A DNA stretch of 64,000 bases from Janthinobacterium sp. TB1-E2 (lineage in GTDB: Bacteria > Pseudomonadota > Gammaproteobacteria > Burkholderiales > Burkholderiaceae_D). Shown here piece after piece: positions 46,318 through 56,550 of the stretch. The stretch is from assembly GCF_036885605.1 (NCBI RefSeq), contig NZ_CP142523.1, forward strand, positions 5,890,001-5,954,000, in the 5' to 3' direction. The translations under genes were made by a program, and so were the position numbers. The notes under the pieces were generated by a model. It made no database searches. It was given only the letters and a program-made list of their open reading frames with translations, and had not been told where the DNA came from. Position 1 is the stretch's first letter; the number at the start of each line of letters is the position of its first letter.

Positions 46318-46800
46318 ATGAGCAACGAACTCGTCCCCCTCTCCACCGCAGTCGGCCTGGCCTTGCAGGCGAAAGGCCTGCTGCTGGCCACGGCCGAATC
46401 GTGCACGGGCGGCGGCGTGGCGCAGGCCGTCACCGATATCTCGGGCTCGAGCGCCTGGTTCGAACGGGGTTTCGTTACGTACTCCAACGGGGCCAAGAGC
46501 GGCATGCTGGGCGTGCCTGCCGAACTGATTGCCGCACACGGCGCCGTCAGCGAGGAAGTGGCCGCCGCCATGGCGCAAGGCAGCCTGGTCCACAGCGAAG
46601 CCCAGGTGGCCGTCTCGACCACGGGCATCGCCGGCCCCACGGGCGGCGTGCCGGGCAAGCCCGTCGGCACTGTCTGCTTCGGCTGGGCCATGGACGGGCG
46701 CGTGCAGACGCAGCGGCTGGTATTTTCGGGTGACCGCCAGGCCGTGCGCGAGCAGGCCGTGGCGCACGCGCTGCGCGAACTGCTGCGCTTTATCCAGTAG
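46318..46800 (+). CDS. pncC: nicotinamide-nucleotide amidohydrolase (CinA C-terminal domain)
   Basis: 160 residues, stand-alone CinA C-terminal domain. Converts NMN to nicotinate mononucleotide in pyridine-nucleotide salvage. Signature LLATAESCTGGGVAQAVTDI with the catalytic Ser, FVTYSNGAKSGMLGV, and STTGIAGPTGGVPGKPVGTV. AGGAG precedes ATG 46318. The end overlaps the convergent GGDEF gene by 11 bases. Confidence 0.95.
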   Translation: MSNELVPLSTAVGLALQAKGLLLATAESCTGGGVAQAVTDISGSSAWFERGFVTYSNGAKSGMLGVPAELIAAHGAVSEEVAAAMAQGSLVHSEAQVAVSTTGIAGPTGGVPGKPVGTVCFGWAMDGRVQTQRLVFSGDRQAVREQAVAHALRELLRFIQ

Positions 46801-48598
46801 CGTCGGCGATGCAGGCGCGGTCGCGGCCCGCCTGCTTGGCCGCATACAGCGCGCTATCGGCGCGCATCAGCAATTCGTGGCGGCCGGCGCCGTGGCGCGG
46901 ATATTCGGCGATGCCGGCCGAAAAGGTACAGCCCGTCAAGCTGTGCGGCGCCTGCTGGATCAGCAGCTGGCGGTAACGCGCGGCGATATCGTCGATCTTG
47001 TGCGCCGCGATGAGGCTGTCGGCTTCGCGCAACAGCAGGCAGAATTCCTCGCCGCCATAGCGGCAGACCATATCGGTGCCGCGCAGCTGGCCTTCCACCA
47101 GGCGCGCGAACTGGATCAGCACTTCGTCGCCAAAGTTGTGCCCGTAGGTATCGTTGACGCGCTTGAAAAAATCCAGGTCGATGATGGCGATGGCCACGGG
47201 CGCATCCGCATCGGCCTCGTGCAGGATAGCATTGAGGCAGGTTTCAAAATGGCGGCGGTTGTACAGGCCCGTCAGGTGGTCGCGCATGGCCTGCTCCTTC
47301 AGGCTATCCTGCAGGGAATTGACGTGCAGGATCTGGTGCGCCAGTTCGCGGTTCAGGTGTTCGAGCTTGACGTTTTCCGATTCGCGCGCGGCCTGCAGCT
47401 CCAGCGCCTTGTCGCGCTCGGCTTTCAGGCTGTGCATTTCCTTTTCCAGATTGCGCATCAGGCTGCGCGACGCGCGCGCCGACTTGCTGCTGGCCTCGTA
47501 CGCGGCCTGGTATTGCTGCAGGAAACCATACGCCGCCTGCCATTCGCCCAGCTGGGCATTGATGTCGGACAAGCCGCGCAGGATCTGCTGCTGGTGAAAC
47601 GGATTGCGCGTCCAGCTCAGCAGGCTGTGCGCCTGCGTCAGCGACGCCAGCGCCTGCGCCGTCTGGCCCGCGTGCAAGTCCAGCTTGCCGCGCACCAGCC
47701 ACGCATGCATCTGCTCTTCCAGGTCCTGACCCCGGCGCGCGTACTCTTCGGCCCGCAACAGCAATTGCAGGGCACTGTCGGGCTGGCGCAGCAGGATCGC
47801 GGCGTGGGCGGCGATGCAGAAAAGAAAGGCGCGCACGGCCAGGTCTTCTTCCGGCCACTCGTAAAACGGTTCCACCAGCGCCAGCGCCTCGGCCGGCTTG
47901 CCCGTGGCCAATAAACACATGGCCAGGTTGGCCGACACGATGGTTTGCTGGTATTTGAGCTTTTGCGTGCCGATGATTTCGAGCGCCTCGACCAGCAGGG
48001 GAATCGCGTCTTCATCGTTGCCCAGGTCATGCTGCGACGACGCCAGGTTCGACAGGCTGTTGACCCGGTGCGCGGGGCTGCCGAAGCGCTCGGCGATGTC
48101 GAGCGCCAGCAGGAAATTGCGCGGGCCGTCCTGCGTATCGCCACGGTTCAGGGCATCGACGCCCAGGCGCGCATACAGCATGAATTTGTGCAGCGAGTCG
48201 GGTATCTGCGCGGCCTGGCTGCGCGCCTGCAGGAAATGCTGCTCGGCATCGGCAAAATCGCCGCGCCGGCTCGCATACGCGCCCTGCAGGGCGGCCACTT
48301 CCATGCCCCCTTCCAGGTCGCCGCTGTGCTGGAAATACGCGCCCAGGCGCTCGCATGACGGTTCGGCCTCGCCCGCGTAATACGCGAGCCAGCAATGATT
48401 GAGTTCCGCATACGCGCCGCCGCGCGCATACTGTTGCCGTTGCGCGGCCGCCAGCGCCATCTGCGCCAGCCGGCGCGCCTGGCGGCGGTTGCCGACCAGG
48501 CAAGACAGGGCTTGCTGATTTAGACGGTCAATGTCGGCTTTATCGAGACTGGAGATCGGCACTGCGTCCTCGTTCACACTCTTGGGTGGATTTTTCAC
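46790..48598 (-). CDS. TPR-GGDEF diguanylate cyclase
   Basis: 602 residues. Helical TPR-like repeats from about 60 to 370, a coiled coil about 380-440 and a GGDEF domain to the end. The active-site motif is GGEEF (RYGGEEFCLLL), and an RxxD inhibitory site (RGTD) stands five residues before it, so an active, product-inhibited cyclase is expected. No membrane helix. GTG start at 48598 is tentative (GTG 48577 also possible). The 3' end overlaps pncC by 11 bases. Confidence 0.9.
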   Translation of the reverse strand: MKNPPKSVNEDAVPISSLDKADIDRLNQQALSCLVGNRRQARRLAQMALAAAQRQQYARGGAYAELNHCWLAYYAGEAEPSCERLGAYFQHSGDLEGGMEVAALQGAYASRRGDFADAEQHFLQARSQAAQIPDSLHKFMLYARLGVDALNRGDTQDGPRNFLLALDIAERFGSPAHRVNSLSNLASSQHDLGNDEDAIPLLVEALEIIGTQKLKYQQTIVSANLAMCLLATGKPAEALALVEPFYEWPEEDLAVRAFLFCIAAHAAILLRQPDSALQLLLRAEEYARRGQDLEEQMHAWLVRGKLDLHAGQTAQALASLTQAHSLLSWTRNPFHQQQILRGLSDINAQLGEWQAAYGFLQQYQAAYEASSKSARASRSLMRNLEKEMHSLKAERDKALELQAARESENVKLEHLNRELAHQILHVNSLQDSLKEQAMRDHLTGLYNRRHFETCLNAILHEADADAPVAIAIIDLDFFKRVNDTYGHNFGDEVLIQFARLVEGQLRGTDMVCRYGGEEFCLLLREADSLIAAHKIDDIAARYRQLLIQQAPHSLTGCTFSAGIAEYPRHGAGRHELLMRADSALYAAKQAGRDRACIADATG

Positions 48599-48753
48599 AC
48601 AAAACTTGCTCTACATCAATGGTATCCTGATTAACATCATAACCAGATTCGCTGTTCCGCATGGCATATTTGCAAAGGATTGTGGTAAAAATGCCAGTCG
48701 CCGCTGTCACGGATCTTTGATTGTCACTGACGCAACAACTTGGAGTAGTCGCA

Positions 48754-49482
48754 ATGCAAAACACGGTACATTTCATCCTGCAGGGCAAGGGCGGCATCGG
48801 CAAGACCCTCGTCTCGACCCTGCTGGCCCAGTGGATAGGCGGCAAGGACGACACGCCTTTGCGCTGCTATGACACCGATCAGGAAAACGCCACGTTCTCG
48901 CGCTACAAGGCGATGAACGTCAAGCACGTGCCCGTGATGACGGATGCGCGCAACATCGACCCGAAACGCTTCGACGCGCTGATGATCGACATTCTCGACA
49001 CGGACGGCAACTGCGTGATCGACAATGGCGCGAACACATTTTCGCCGCTGATGGGCTACTTGCTGGAGAACGACTGTTTTTCGCTGCTGGAAGAATCGGG
49101 CCGCAAGGTGTACATCCACACCATCGTCGGCGGCGGCGATACCTTGCACGACACGGCCACGGGCTTTGTCGCGACAGCCCAATCGACGAAGGTGCCGTTG
49201 GTGCTGTGGCAAAACGAACACTTCGGCCTGCTGCAATCGGCGTCCGGCAAGCAGTTCGTCGAATCGCAGTCGTACAGCGACAACCGCGCGCGCGTGAAAG
49301 GCAGCATCACCTTGAGCCAGCGCAATCCCGACACCTTTGGCGCGGACGTCAAGAAAATGAACACGGCGCGCCTGACGATGCAGGAAGTGCTGCAGAACGA
49401 CAAGTTCAACATCATGGAAAAGCAGCGCATCAAGGTCGTCTACCGCGACATCTTCGAACAGCTCGACAAGGTGCAGTGGTAG
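48754..49482 (+). CDS. TraL-like ParA-family ATPase
   Basis: 242 residues. Deviant Walker A GKGGIGKT near residue 11 (second Lys is the ParA/MinD signature), ALMIDILDTDG, and CVIDNGANTF. It matches TraL of IncP-type conjugation systems more than ParA partition proteins. Good ribosome site (GGAG). The stop is followed at once by the next ATG. No relaxase, pilus or origin gene is nearby, so this is not part of a plasmid transfer region here; role unknown. Confidence 0.85.
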   Translation: MQNTVHFILQGKGGIGKTLVSTLLAQWIGGKDDTPLRCYDTDQENATFSRYKAMNVKHVPVMTDARNIDPKRFDALMIDILDTDGNCVIDNGANTFSPLMGYLLENDCFSLLEESGRKVYIHTIVGGGDTLHDTATGFVATAQSTKVPLVLWQNEHFGLLQSASGKQFVESQSYSDNRARVKGSITLSQRNPDTFGADVKKMNTARLTMQEVLQNDKFNIMEKQRIKVVYRDIFEQLDKVQW

Positions 49483-49824
49483 ATGGACCAGCACAAACTG
49501 CGCAGCCACGTGTTCGACAAGACGGGCATCAAGGTCGACGTCGATGACCCGATATTCGCCCTCGTGGCGCTGAACGAAGCCGTGCTGGCGGAAACCGTCG
49601 AGCGCCAGCTGGCCCTGCTCGACGCCGCCACGCAGGCGCTGGCGGCCCAGGCGCGCGCGGCGGGCGGCTTGCCTGCGGCCGTGCCCCAGGCTGCGCCGCA
49701 AGCGCCCCTGTCCGCCGCTTGGCTTTCTCCGCGCGAATGGCGCTTGCTGGGCGCGGCTGCCATCGTCTCCATCGCCAGCGCGCTGCTGGTGCTCGGCGGT
49801 GCGGCCCTGCTGTATAAACTGTAG
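49483..49824 (+). CDS. TraM-like small membrane protein
   Basis: 113 residues. N-terminal VFDKTGIKVDVDDPIFALVALNE recalls IncP TraM; a middle Ala/Pro-rich linker (about 60-75) and one C-terminal membrane helix (about 88-110). It begins directly after the TraL-like stop with no gap. The pair could recruit the ATPase to the membrane (inference). Function unknown. Confidence 0.82.
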   Translation: MDQHKLRSHVFDKTGIKVDVDDPIFALVALNEAVLAETVERQLALLDAATQALAAQARAAGGLPAAVPQAAPQAPLSAAWLSPREWRLLGAAAIVSIASALLVLGGAALLYKL

Positions 49825-49914
49825 CACCGGCCGTAGTAACGACCGTAGCACCGTCGCGCTGCGCCAGCCACGAGCGAGCCGCAGCGTCTTCTCCACCCAT
49901 CCCTGGAAGCATGC

Positions 49915-52743
49915 ATGAAACCGATCAAACTGCTGGCCATTCCCGCCCTGCTGCTGTCGCTGTACGGCGCCCCGCTCACCCTCGCCCATGCTGCCGATGC
50001 GGCCGATGCGGCCGTCACGACAGGGGCGACGTCCGTGCCCCATATCGCCTACGAGAAATACACTTTGCCGAACGGCCTCGACGTGATTCTCGTGGAAGAC
50101 CATAAATTGCCCGTCACGGCCGTCAACATCTGGTACCACGTGGGACCGGCGAATGAAGCGCCGGGCCTGACGGGCTTTGCGCATTTGTTCGAGCACATGA
50201 TGTTTGCCGCCACCAAGCACGTGCCGCGCGGCATGGCCGACCAGTTGCTCGAAGGCGCGGGCGCCACCGATTCGAACGGCAGCACGGATTTCGACCGCAC
50301 CAATTATTTCGACACGGTGCCATCGAACCAGCTGGAACTGGCCCTGTGGACGCATTCCGACCGCATGGGCTATCTGCTCGACGTGCTCGACCAGACGGCG
50401 CTGACGAACCAGCAGGACGTCGTGCGCAACGAGCGCCGCCAGAGCGTGGAGAATGCGCCGTACGGCATCGTGCAGGAAGCCTTGTACCATCAGCTGTTTC
50501 CCAAGACCCACCCGTATTACGCCAGCGTCATCGGTTCGCATGCGGACATCCAGAACGCGAAACTGGCCGACATCAAGGATTTCTTCACCAAATACTATGG
50601 TCCCAACAACGCCAGCCTCGTGATTGCAGGCGACATCGACAAGGCGAAGACCAAGGAACTGGTCAACAAATACTTCGGCAGCTTCAAGAGCGGCCCGGCC
50701 GTGCCAAAACCGAATGTCGTGACGCCGCCCATCACGCAGGAACGCCGCATCGTGGTACAGGACCGGGTCGAGTTGCCGCGCGTCTTCATGGCCTGGCTGA
50801 CGCCGTCCGCCTACACCAGGGACGACGCGGAACTGTCGATGGCCGCGCACATCCTGGCCGGCGGCAAGTCCAGCCGTTTATATAAATCCCTCGTGTACGA
50901 CAAGCAGATCGCGCAGGACGTGGGCGCCAGCCAGGGCTCGAACGCCCTCACGTCGATTTTCACCATCGACGCGACGGCGCGCCCGGGCCGCAAGCCCGAG
51001 GAAATCGAGCAAGCCTTGCAGGCGGAGCTGGAACAATTGCGCGCCAAGGGCCCGACCGAGAAGGAACTGGAGCGCGCGCGCAACAGCATCGAGACGAGCA
51101 TGCTGAGCCAAGTGGAAAAAATGGGCGGCCACGGCGTGGCCAACTTGCTCAACGAATACAACCAGTACGTGGGCGACCCCGGTTACCTGGCCAAGGATAT
51201 CGAACGCTACCGCCAGGTGACGGTGGCCGGCGTGCAGCGCGCCGTCGACCAGTACCTGAAGAACCAGTCGCGCGTGGTGGTCTATGGCGTGCCCGGCACG
51301 CCGGACCTGGGCGCGGAAGTGCCGACGCCGGCGCCGGGCAAGGTCAAGCCTGCGCCTGGCACGGCCATCAATGCGGACGAACCATGGCGCAATGCCGTGC
51401 CGAAGGCCGATCCCGCACCGAAGATTGTTTTACCGCAAGGAAAATCGTTCACCCTGGCGAACGGCCTGACCGTGATCCACCACTACAACGGGGCCGTGCC
51501 GCTCGTGTCCAGCCAGCTTGTGGTGAAAAGCGGCTCGGGCGCCAATCCGCTGGCGCAGCCGGGCTTGTCGAGCTTTACGGCGCAATTGCTGCAGGAAGGC
51601 ACGGCCACGCGCAGCGCGCCGCAGATCGCCGACGACGTGGCGCAGCTGGGCGCCCTGCTCAATACCGGCTCCGGCGTGGACGCGTCGTTCGCCCAGCTGA
51701 CGTCGCTCAAAGCCACGTTCCCGCAAGCGCTCGACGTGCTGGCCGACGTGGTGCTGCACCCGCAATTCCCCCAGGAAGAAGTCGAGCGCCAGCGCGCCAG
51801 CCGCATCGGTGAACTGGCGCAGCAGCGCGAAAACGCGGGCGCCGTGGCGGCCAGAGTGGAAGCGGCAGCCCTGTATGGCCCGCAGCATCCATATGGCTAC
51901 ATCCAGCTGGGCACGGAAGCAGCCTTGAAAGCGGCCAGCCGCGCCGACCTGCAAGGTTTCTGGCAGCAGCATTACCTGCCGAACAATGCGGCGCTGATCG
52001 TTTCGGGCGATATCGGCGAGGCGGAATTGAAGGCGCTGGCCGAAGCGAAGTTTGGCAGCTGGAAGGCAGGCACGGTGGCGCCATCCGTGGCTGCGGCGCC
52101 GCAGACGACGAAGGCAAAATTGATTTTGGTCGACAAGCCGGGTGCGCCGCAAACGGCCGTGCGCCTGTCAACCATCGCCGTGCCGCGCGCCACGCCCGAT
52201 TACGCGCCGCTGCAAGTGATGAACGCAGCCTTGGGCGGTTTGTTTACCAGCCGCCTGAACACCAACTTGCGCGAAGAAAAGGGGTACACCTATGGCGTGC
52301 GTTCGCAATTCCAGTACCGCAATCAGCCTGGACCGTTCTCGATTGCCGCCAGCGTGCGCACCGATGTGACGGGCCCGGCCGTATCGGAAACCGTCAGGGA
52401 AATCCGCGCCATGATCGCAAAACCCTTGCCTCGCCAAGAACTGGCGAATGCGCGCAACTCGCAAGTGCTGTCCTTGCCCGGCCAGTTCGAGACGAATGCC
52501 AGCATCAGCGCCAGCATGGCCAACACGTATATCTACGGCCTGGGCCTCGACTACTACACGACCTTGCCGCAGCGCTTTGCCAGCGTGACGGACAAGCAGG
52601 TGCAGCAGGTGGCGAAGAAATACCTGCAGCCGGAAAAGCTGATCGTCATCGGCGTGGGCGACAAGGCGAAGATCGCTCCGCAATTGTCGAAGCTGAAGCT
52701 GGCGCCCGTCGAATTGCGCGACGCGGAAGGTAACGTCAAGTAA
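49915..52743 (+). CDS. M16-family zinc peptidase (two-domain, pitrilysin-like)
   Basis: 942 residues. Signal peptide (about 27 residues, ending AHA). The N-terminal half has the inverted zinc motif HLFEH (residue about 95, HxxEH) and the downstream Glu in ENAPYGIVQEA; the C-terminal half lacks the motif, as usual for the second, inactive half. Substrate capture element RLREEKGYTYG-like (NLREEKGYTYGVRS) is present. Periplasmic peptide degradation likely. An adjacent ATG (49911) is out of frame. Confidence 0.94.
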   Translation: MKPIKLLAIPALLLSLYGAPLTLAHAADAADAAVTTGATSVPHIAYEKYTLPNGLDVILVEDHKLPVTAVNIWYHVGPANEAPGLTGFAHLFEHMMFAATKHVPRGMADQLLEGAGATDSNGSTDFDRTNYFDTVPSNQLELALWTHSDRMGYLLDVLDQTALTNQQDVVRNERRQSVENAPYGIVQEALYHQLFPKTHPYYASVIGSHADIQNAKLADIKDFFTKYYGPNNASLVIAGDIDKAKTKELVNKYFGSFKSGPAVPKPNVVTPPITQERRIVVQDRVELPRVFMAWLTPSAYTRDDAELSMAAHILAGGKSSRLYKSLVYDKQIAQDVGASQGSNALTSIFTIDATARPGRKPEEIEQALQAELEQLRAKGPTEKELERARNSIETSMLSQVEKMGGHGVANLLNEYNQYVGDPGYLAKDIERYRQVTVAGVQRAVDQYLKNQSRVVVYGVPGTPDLGAEVPTPAPGKVKPAPGTAINADEPWRNAVPKADPAPKIVLPQGKSFTLANGLTVIHHYNGAVPLVSSQLVVKSGSGANPLAQPGLSSFTAQLLQEGTATRSAPQIADDVAQLGALLNTGSGVDASFAQLTSLKATFPQALDVLADVVLHPQFPQEEVERQRASRIGELAQQRENAGAVAARVEAAALYGPQHPYGYIQLGTEAALKAASRADLQGFWQQHYLPNNAALIVSGDIGEAELKALAEAKFGSWKAGTVAPSVAAAPQTTKAKLILVDKPGAPQTAVRLSTIAVPRATPDYAPLQVMNAALGGLFTSRLNTNLREEKGYTYGVRSQFQYRNQPGPFSIAASVRTDVTGPAVSETVREIRAMIAKPLPRQELANARNSQVLSLPGQFETNASISASMANTYIYGLGLDYYTTLPQRFASVTDKQVQQVAKKYLQPEKLIVIGVGDKAKIAPQLSKLKLAPVELRDAEGNVK

Positions 52744-52749
52744 TCAGGA

Positions 52750-53151
52750 TTAGCGGCGCTTGAACAGCGCCGCTTGATCCACCAGCGCCGCGATCGCCAC
52801 GCCCGCCGTGTAGGCGATCAGGTCGACCCAGCCGAAGGCGGAACCCAGCACCAGGTGTCCCAGCGGATGCGCGCGCAACGCGACGATCCACGGCGCCTGG
52901 TATAGCTGGCCGAATTCCACGGCAAAGCAGATCAGCAAGGCCGTCAGCGCCAGCTGCCACGTGCGCATGCGCGTGGCGACAATGCCCAGCGCAAAGACGA
53001 TCATCATGGCCCACAGGGCGTCGCCCGGATACTTGCCGAGCGCGGCAGGGACGAATTGGGGAAAGGCGCGCGAGGCCAGGCCCAGCGCGATGACAGCCAC
53101 GGTTGCGCCCACCTGCAGCAGGCGGCGGCGTTCAGGTTTTACCAGGAACAT
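52750..53151 (-). CDS. DUF2809 family membrane protein
   Basis: 133 residues, about 4 membrane helices. DUF2809 pattern: GLASRAFP, PGDALWAMMIVFALG, CFAVEFGQLYQAPW and GSAFGWVDLIAYTAGVA. Function unknown for the family. ATG 53151 is preferred; the alternative GTG at 53169 adds six residues. Convergent with the M16 gene, 6 bases apart. Confidence 0.85.
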   Translation of the reverse strand: MFLVKPERRRLLQVGATVAVIALGLASRAFPQFVPAALGKYPGDALWAMMIVFALGIVATRMRTWQLALTALLICFAVEFGQLYQAPWIVALRAHPLGHLVLGSAFGWVDLIAYTAGVAIAALVDQAALFKRR

Positions 53152-53251
53152 ATTTCCATTCAAAGGCACAATACGGGCCGAACCATTGCGGCCCGTCCGA
53201 TATTGTACTGCGCGGCCGTGTCTGCCTGTAGCCTAATGCGCTTGGACAACC

Positions 53252-54157
53252 TCAGCCAAGGTCGACGTGCTGCGCCAGGAAATCGAGAAACACGCGCACG
53301 CGCAGCGGCACATGCCCGCCTTGCCCCACGAACACGGCATGCACTTCCTCGCTGTCGCCGGGATTGCACTCTTCCAGCACGGCCTGCAGCCGGCCGGCCG
53401 CGATATCGGCGCGCACCTGGAAAGCGGCCAGGCGTGCCAGCCCCAGTCCCGCCAGCGCCAGTTGCCGCAAGGCTTCGCCATCGCTCGCTTGCGCATTGCC
53501 CGCGACGGGCACGACGATGTCGCCCTCGGGCAGGCGCAGCGGCCAGCCCGAGCGGGCGCGCACGTAATTGGCGTCGAGCAAGTTGTGCGATGCCAGGTCG
53601 GTGGCAGTCAACGGCGTGCCGCGCCGCGCCAGGTAGGCTGGCGATGCCACGATGGCCATGCGCGTCTGGCCGAGCTTGCGCGCCAGCAGGCTGGAACTTT
53701 TCAATGGCCCCGCCCGCACGGCCACGTCCGTGCGCTGCTCGAGGATATCGACCACGGCGTCCGTGAGCACGATGTCGAGCGTCACCTCGGGATAGCGTTC
53801 GAGAAACAACGGCGCCAGCGGCAACAAGAAATGCTGGCCGAAGGGCACGTTCGCATTGACCTTGATTCTGCCGCGCGGCACGTCCTGCACGCCCGCGCAG
53901 CGCTCGGCCTCGTCCAGCGCCGCCAGCACGTGCTGTCCCCGTTCGTACAGGCCGCAACCCTCGGCCGTCAGCTGCAGCTGGCGCGTGGAGCGGTTCAGCA
54001 GGCGCGCGCCCAGGCGCTCTTCGAGCCGCGAGACGAGCTTGCTGACGGCCGACGGCGTCATGCCGCAAGCGCGCGCGGCGGCGGAAAAGCCGCCCAGCTC
54101 GACCACGCGCACGAACACTTCCAGCTCGCCGGAGCGGTTCACTTCCAGTCTGGCCAT
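53252..54157 (-). CDS. LysR-family transcriptional regulator
   Basis: 301 residues. N-terminal winged helix (ELEVFVRVVELGGFSAAARACGMTPSAVSK) and LRLLNRSTRQLQLT dimer helix, then a periplasmic-binding-type effector domain. It belongs to the common CrgA-like subgroup by motif order (MTPSAVSKLVSRLEERLGARLL). Divergent from an SGNH hydrolase gene, which it may control. Ligand unknown. Confidence 0.94.
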   Translation of the reverse strand: MARLEVNRSGELEVFVRVVELGGFSAAARACGMTPSAVSKLVSRLEERLGARLLNRSTRQLQLTAEGCGLYERGQHVLAALDEAERCAGVQDVPRGRIKVNANVPFGQHFLLPLAPLFLERYPEVTLDIVLTDAVVDILEQRTDVAVRAGPLKSSSLLARKLGQTRMAIVASPAYLARRGTPLTATDLASHNLLDANYVRARSGWPLRLPEGDIVVPVAGNAQASDGEALRQLALAGLGLARLAAFQVRADIAAGRLQAVLEECNPGDSEEVHAVFVGQGGHVPLRVRVFLDFLAQHVDLG

Positions 54158-54241
54158 TGTGAATTCAACTCATAAATGTTCTTCGATGAGATAGTCTAGT
54201 ACATAAATGGCTTTGCTTTCATCATGCAGGCATTCCCCTTG

Positions 54242-55558
54242 ATGAAGCGAGCCGCCATGCAACGATTGTCCCTCTTCCCCGCCATCCTGCTGAGCCTGGC
54301 GCTGAGTGCTCCCGCCGCTCATGCGGTCGATCCCGCACCCTCCTGGCTGGCCAGCTGGACGGCCAGCCCCCACGCCGTGTGGAGCAGCGATTTCCTGTTC
54401 CCCAGCAATGTACCCGCCGTGCTGCACGGGCAAACCGTGCGCCAAGTGGCGCGCCTCAGCGTGGGCGGCCCGCGCGTGCGCATCGTGCTGTCGAATGCGT
54501 ATGGCAAGGTGCCGCTACGCATCGGCGCGGCCACCGTGGCGCTGGCCTCTTCCGGTTCGGCCATCGAAGCGGGCAGCCTGCGCACGCTCACATTTTCCGG
54601 CCAGCCGGCAGCCAGCGTGGCGCCGGGCGCGCCGCTCGTCAGCGACCCCGTTGACCTGTCCGTGCCGGACCTGGCTCGCCTGACGGTGAGCATCCACCTG
54701 CCGCAAGCCAGTCCCGTCTCCACGTTTCACTGGGATGGGCGCGAGACGGCGTGGATCGCCCCGCAGGACCAGACGCGGGCCGCGCGCATCGATGACGCGC
54801 CTGGCATGCAGACCACCACGGCGCGCCTTTTACTGAGTGCCATCCAGGTGGAAGCGGCGCCGGGGGCGCAGGGAGCGCAAACTGTGGCCATCCTCGGCGA
54901 TTCAATTACCGATGGCGCCACTGCCAGCCTGGGGATGGATGCGCGCTGGCCCGATTTCCTGGCCAAGCGTCTGGCGCCGCACGGCGTGGCCGTGATCAAT
55001 GCGGGCATTTCCGGCGCGCGGCTGTTGTCCGACGGCATGGGAGACAATGCCCAGGCCCGCTTCGAACGCGACGTGCTGGCGCAACCAGGCGTGCGCACGG
55101 TGATCGTCTTGTTGGGAATCAATGACATCAGCTGGCCCGGCACGGCGTTTGCGCCACGGTCAAAACGGCCGACGTTGGAGGAGTTAACAAACGGCTACAC
55201 CCAACTGATCGCCCAGGCGCACAGCCGTGGTGTGCGCGTGATCGCGGCCACCCTGACGCCATTCGAAGGCGCCCTGCCCGGCACGCCCTTGAGCAACTAT
55301 TACCAGCCAGAAAAAGATGCGCTGCGCCAGCAATTGAATGCGTGGATACGCGCCAGCGGCAGCTTTGATGCGGTGCTCGACTTCGACGCATTGGCGCGCG
55401 ATCCGGCGCACACGCTGCGCCTGCTGCCCGCCTACGACTCGGGCGACCACCGGCACCCGGGCGACGCAGGCAACCGGGCGCTGGCGGAAGGGACAGACCT
55501 GTCCCGACTATTTACAAATCAGTCGCCCAGGCCTGCGTACAAAGCCGTGCTCAGGTAG
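54242..55558 (+). CDS. exported SGNH/GDSL hydrolase
   Basis: 438 residues. Signal peptide ending AHA, an N-terminal beta domain ([12 protein letters not shown] ... [13 protein letters not shown]), then the SGNH core: block I GDSITDG (catalytic Ser), block [10 protein letters not shown], block III GINDI, block V DHRHPG (Asp and His). Esterase or lipase-like, periplasmic or secreted. Start may be ATG 54224, 54242 or 54257. Its last ~13 codons run into the 3' end of cysK on the other strand (40 bases overlap). Divergent from the LysR gene. Confidence 0.9.
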   Translation: MKRAAMQRLSLFPAILLSLALSAPAAHAVDPAPSWLASWTASPHAVWSSDFLFPSNVPAVLHGQTVRQVARLSVGGPRVRIVLSNAYGKVPLRIGAATVALASSGSAIEAGSLRTLTFSGQPAASVAPGAPLVSDPVDLSVPDLARLTVSIHLPQASPVSTFHWDGRETAWIAPQDQTRAARIDDAPGMQTTTARLLLSAIQVEAAPGAQGAQTVAILGDSITDGATASLGMDARWPDFLAKRLAPHGVAVINAGISGARLLSDGMGDNAQARFERDVLAQPGVRTVIVLLGINDISWPGTAFAPRSKRPTLEELTNGYTQLIAQAHSRGVRVIAATLTPFEGALPGTPLSNYYQPEKDALRQQLNAWIRASGSFDAVLDFDALARDPAHTLRLLPAYDSGDHRHPGDAGNRALAEGTDLSRLFTNQSPRPAYKAVLR

Positions 55559-56451
55559 CGCTCGCCGAACGAGGGGATGATGGTGACGATGTGCTTGCCC
55601 GCGTTTTCCGGACGGCGTGCCACTTGCAGGGCAGCCCACAAGGCGGCGCCCGACGAGATGCCAACCAGCAAGCCTTCATCGCTCGCGGCCAGGCGCGCCG
55701 TGGCGAAGGCGTCGTCGTTCTTGACGCAAATGATTTCGTCGTAGATGGCCGTGTTCAAAATCTGCGGCACGAAACCGGCGCCGATGCCCTGGATCGGGTG
55801 CGGTCCCTTGGTGCCCTTCGACAGCATCGGCGACGCTTCCGGTTCCACGGCGATCACTTGCAGGCCGGGCTTGCGTTCCTTCAGCACTTCGCCGATGCCG
55901 GTAATCGTGCCGCCCGTGCCCACGCCGGCAACGACGATGTCCACTTGCCCATCCGTGTCGCGCCAGATTTCCTCGGCCGTCGTGGCGCGGTGGATGGCGG
56001 GATTGGCGGGATTGTTGAATTGCTGCAGCATCAGGTAGCGCGGGTCGGCCGCCACCAGTTCCTCGGCCTTGCGGATGGCACCCAGCATGCCTTCGCTGCC
56101 GGGCGTAAGCACCAGCTCGGCGCCATAGGCGCGCAGCAGGATGCGGCGTTCGCGGCTCATGGTGTCGGGCATGACGAGGGTGCAGCGGTAGCCGCGCGCG
56201 GCGCATACCATGGCCAGCGCGATGCCCGTGTTGCCGCTGGTGGGCTCGACGATGACGGTATCGGAATGGATCTTGCCTGCGGCTTCCGCGGCGACGATCA
56301 TGGCCAAGCCGATGCGGTCCTTGACGCTGTGCGCGGGATTGTAGAATTCGAGTTTGGCCAGGATGGTGGCCACACTGCCGGCGGCGATGCGGTTGATGCG
56401 CACCAGCGGGGTGTTGCCGATCAGTTCAGTGACGTCGTTGGCGATGTTCAT
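55519..56451 (-). CDS. cysK: cysteine synthase A (O-acetylserine sulfhydrylase)
   Basis: 310 residues. PLP enzyme joining O-acetylserine and sulfide to cysteine. PLP Lys in [11 protein letters not shown], substrate loop [11 protein letters not shown], phosphate-binding [10 protein letters not shown] and C-terminal GISSGAAL. Length and motifs fit CysK rather than CysM. ATG 56451 with GGAGA upstream. Confidence 0.96.
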   Translation of the reverse strand: MNIANDVTELIGNTPLVRINRIAAGSVATILAKLEFYNPAHSVKDRIGLAMIVAAEAAGKIHSDTVIVEPTSGNTGIALAMVCAARGYRCTLVMPDTMSRERRILLRAYGAELVLTPGSEGMLGAIRKAEELVAADPRYLMLQQFNNPANPAIHRATTAEEIWRDTDGQVDIVVAGVGTGGTITGIGEVLKERKPGLQVIAVEPEASPMLSKGTKGPHPIQGIGAGFVPQILNTAIYDEIICVKNDDAFATARLAASDEGLLVGISSGAALWAALQVARRPENAGKHIVTIIPSFGERYLSTALYAGLGD

Positions 56452-56550
56452 GGGTGTGGTCTCCACAGCAATTTCAGGAGAACCCAGTCTACCGCGTTTC
56501 AGAGCGTAAATGGCGGCGGCGCGGGCATGCGCCGCCGCCAAACTGAACAA

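Noticed and set aside
48754-49824. Plasmid or conjugative element around the TraL/TraM-like pair
   Set aside because: Neighbours are ordinary chromosomal genes with the same codon use; no relaxase, origin or pilus genes are present.
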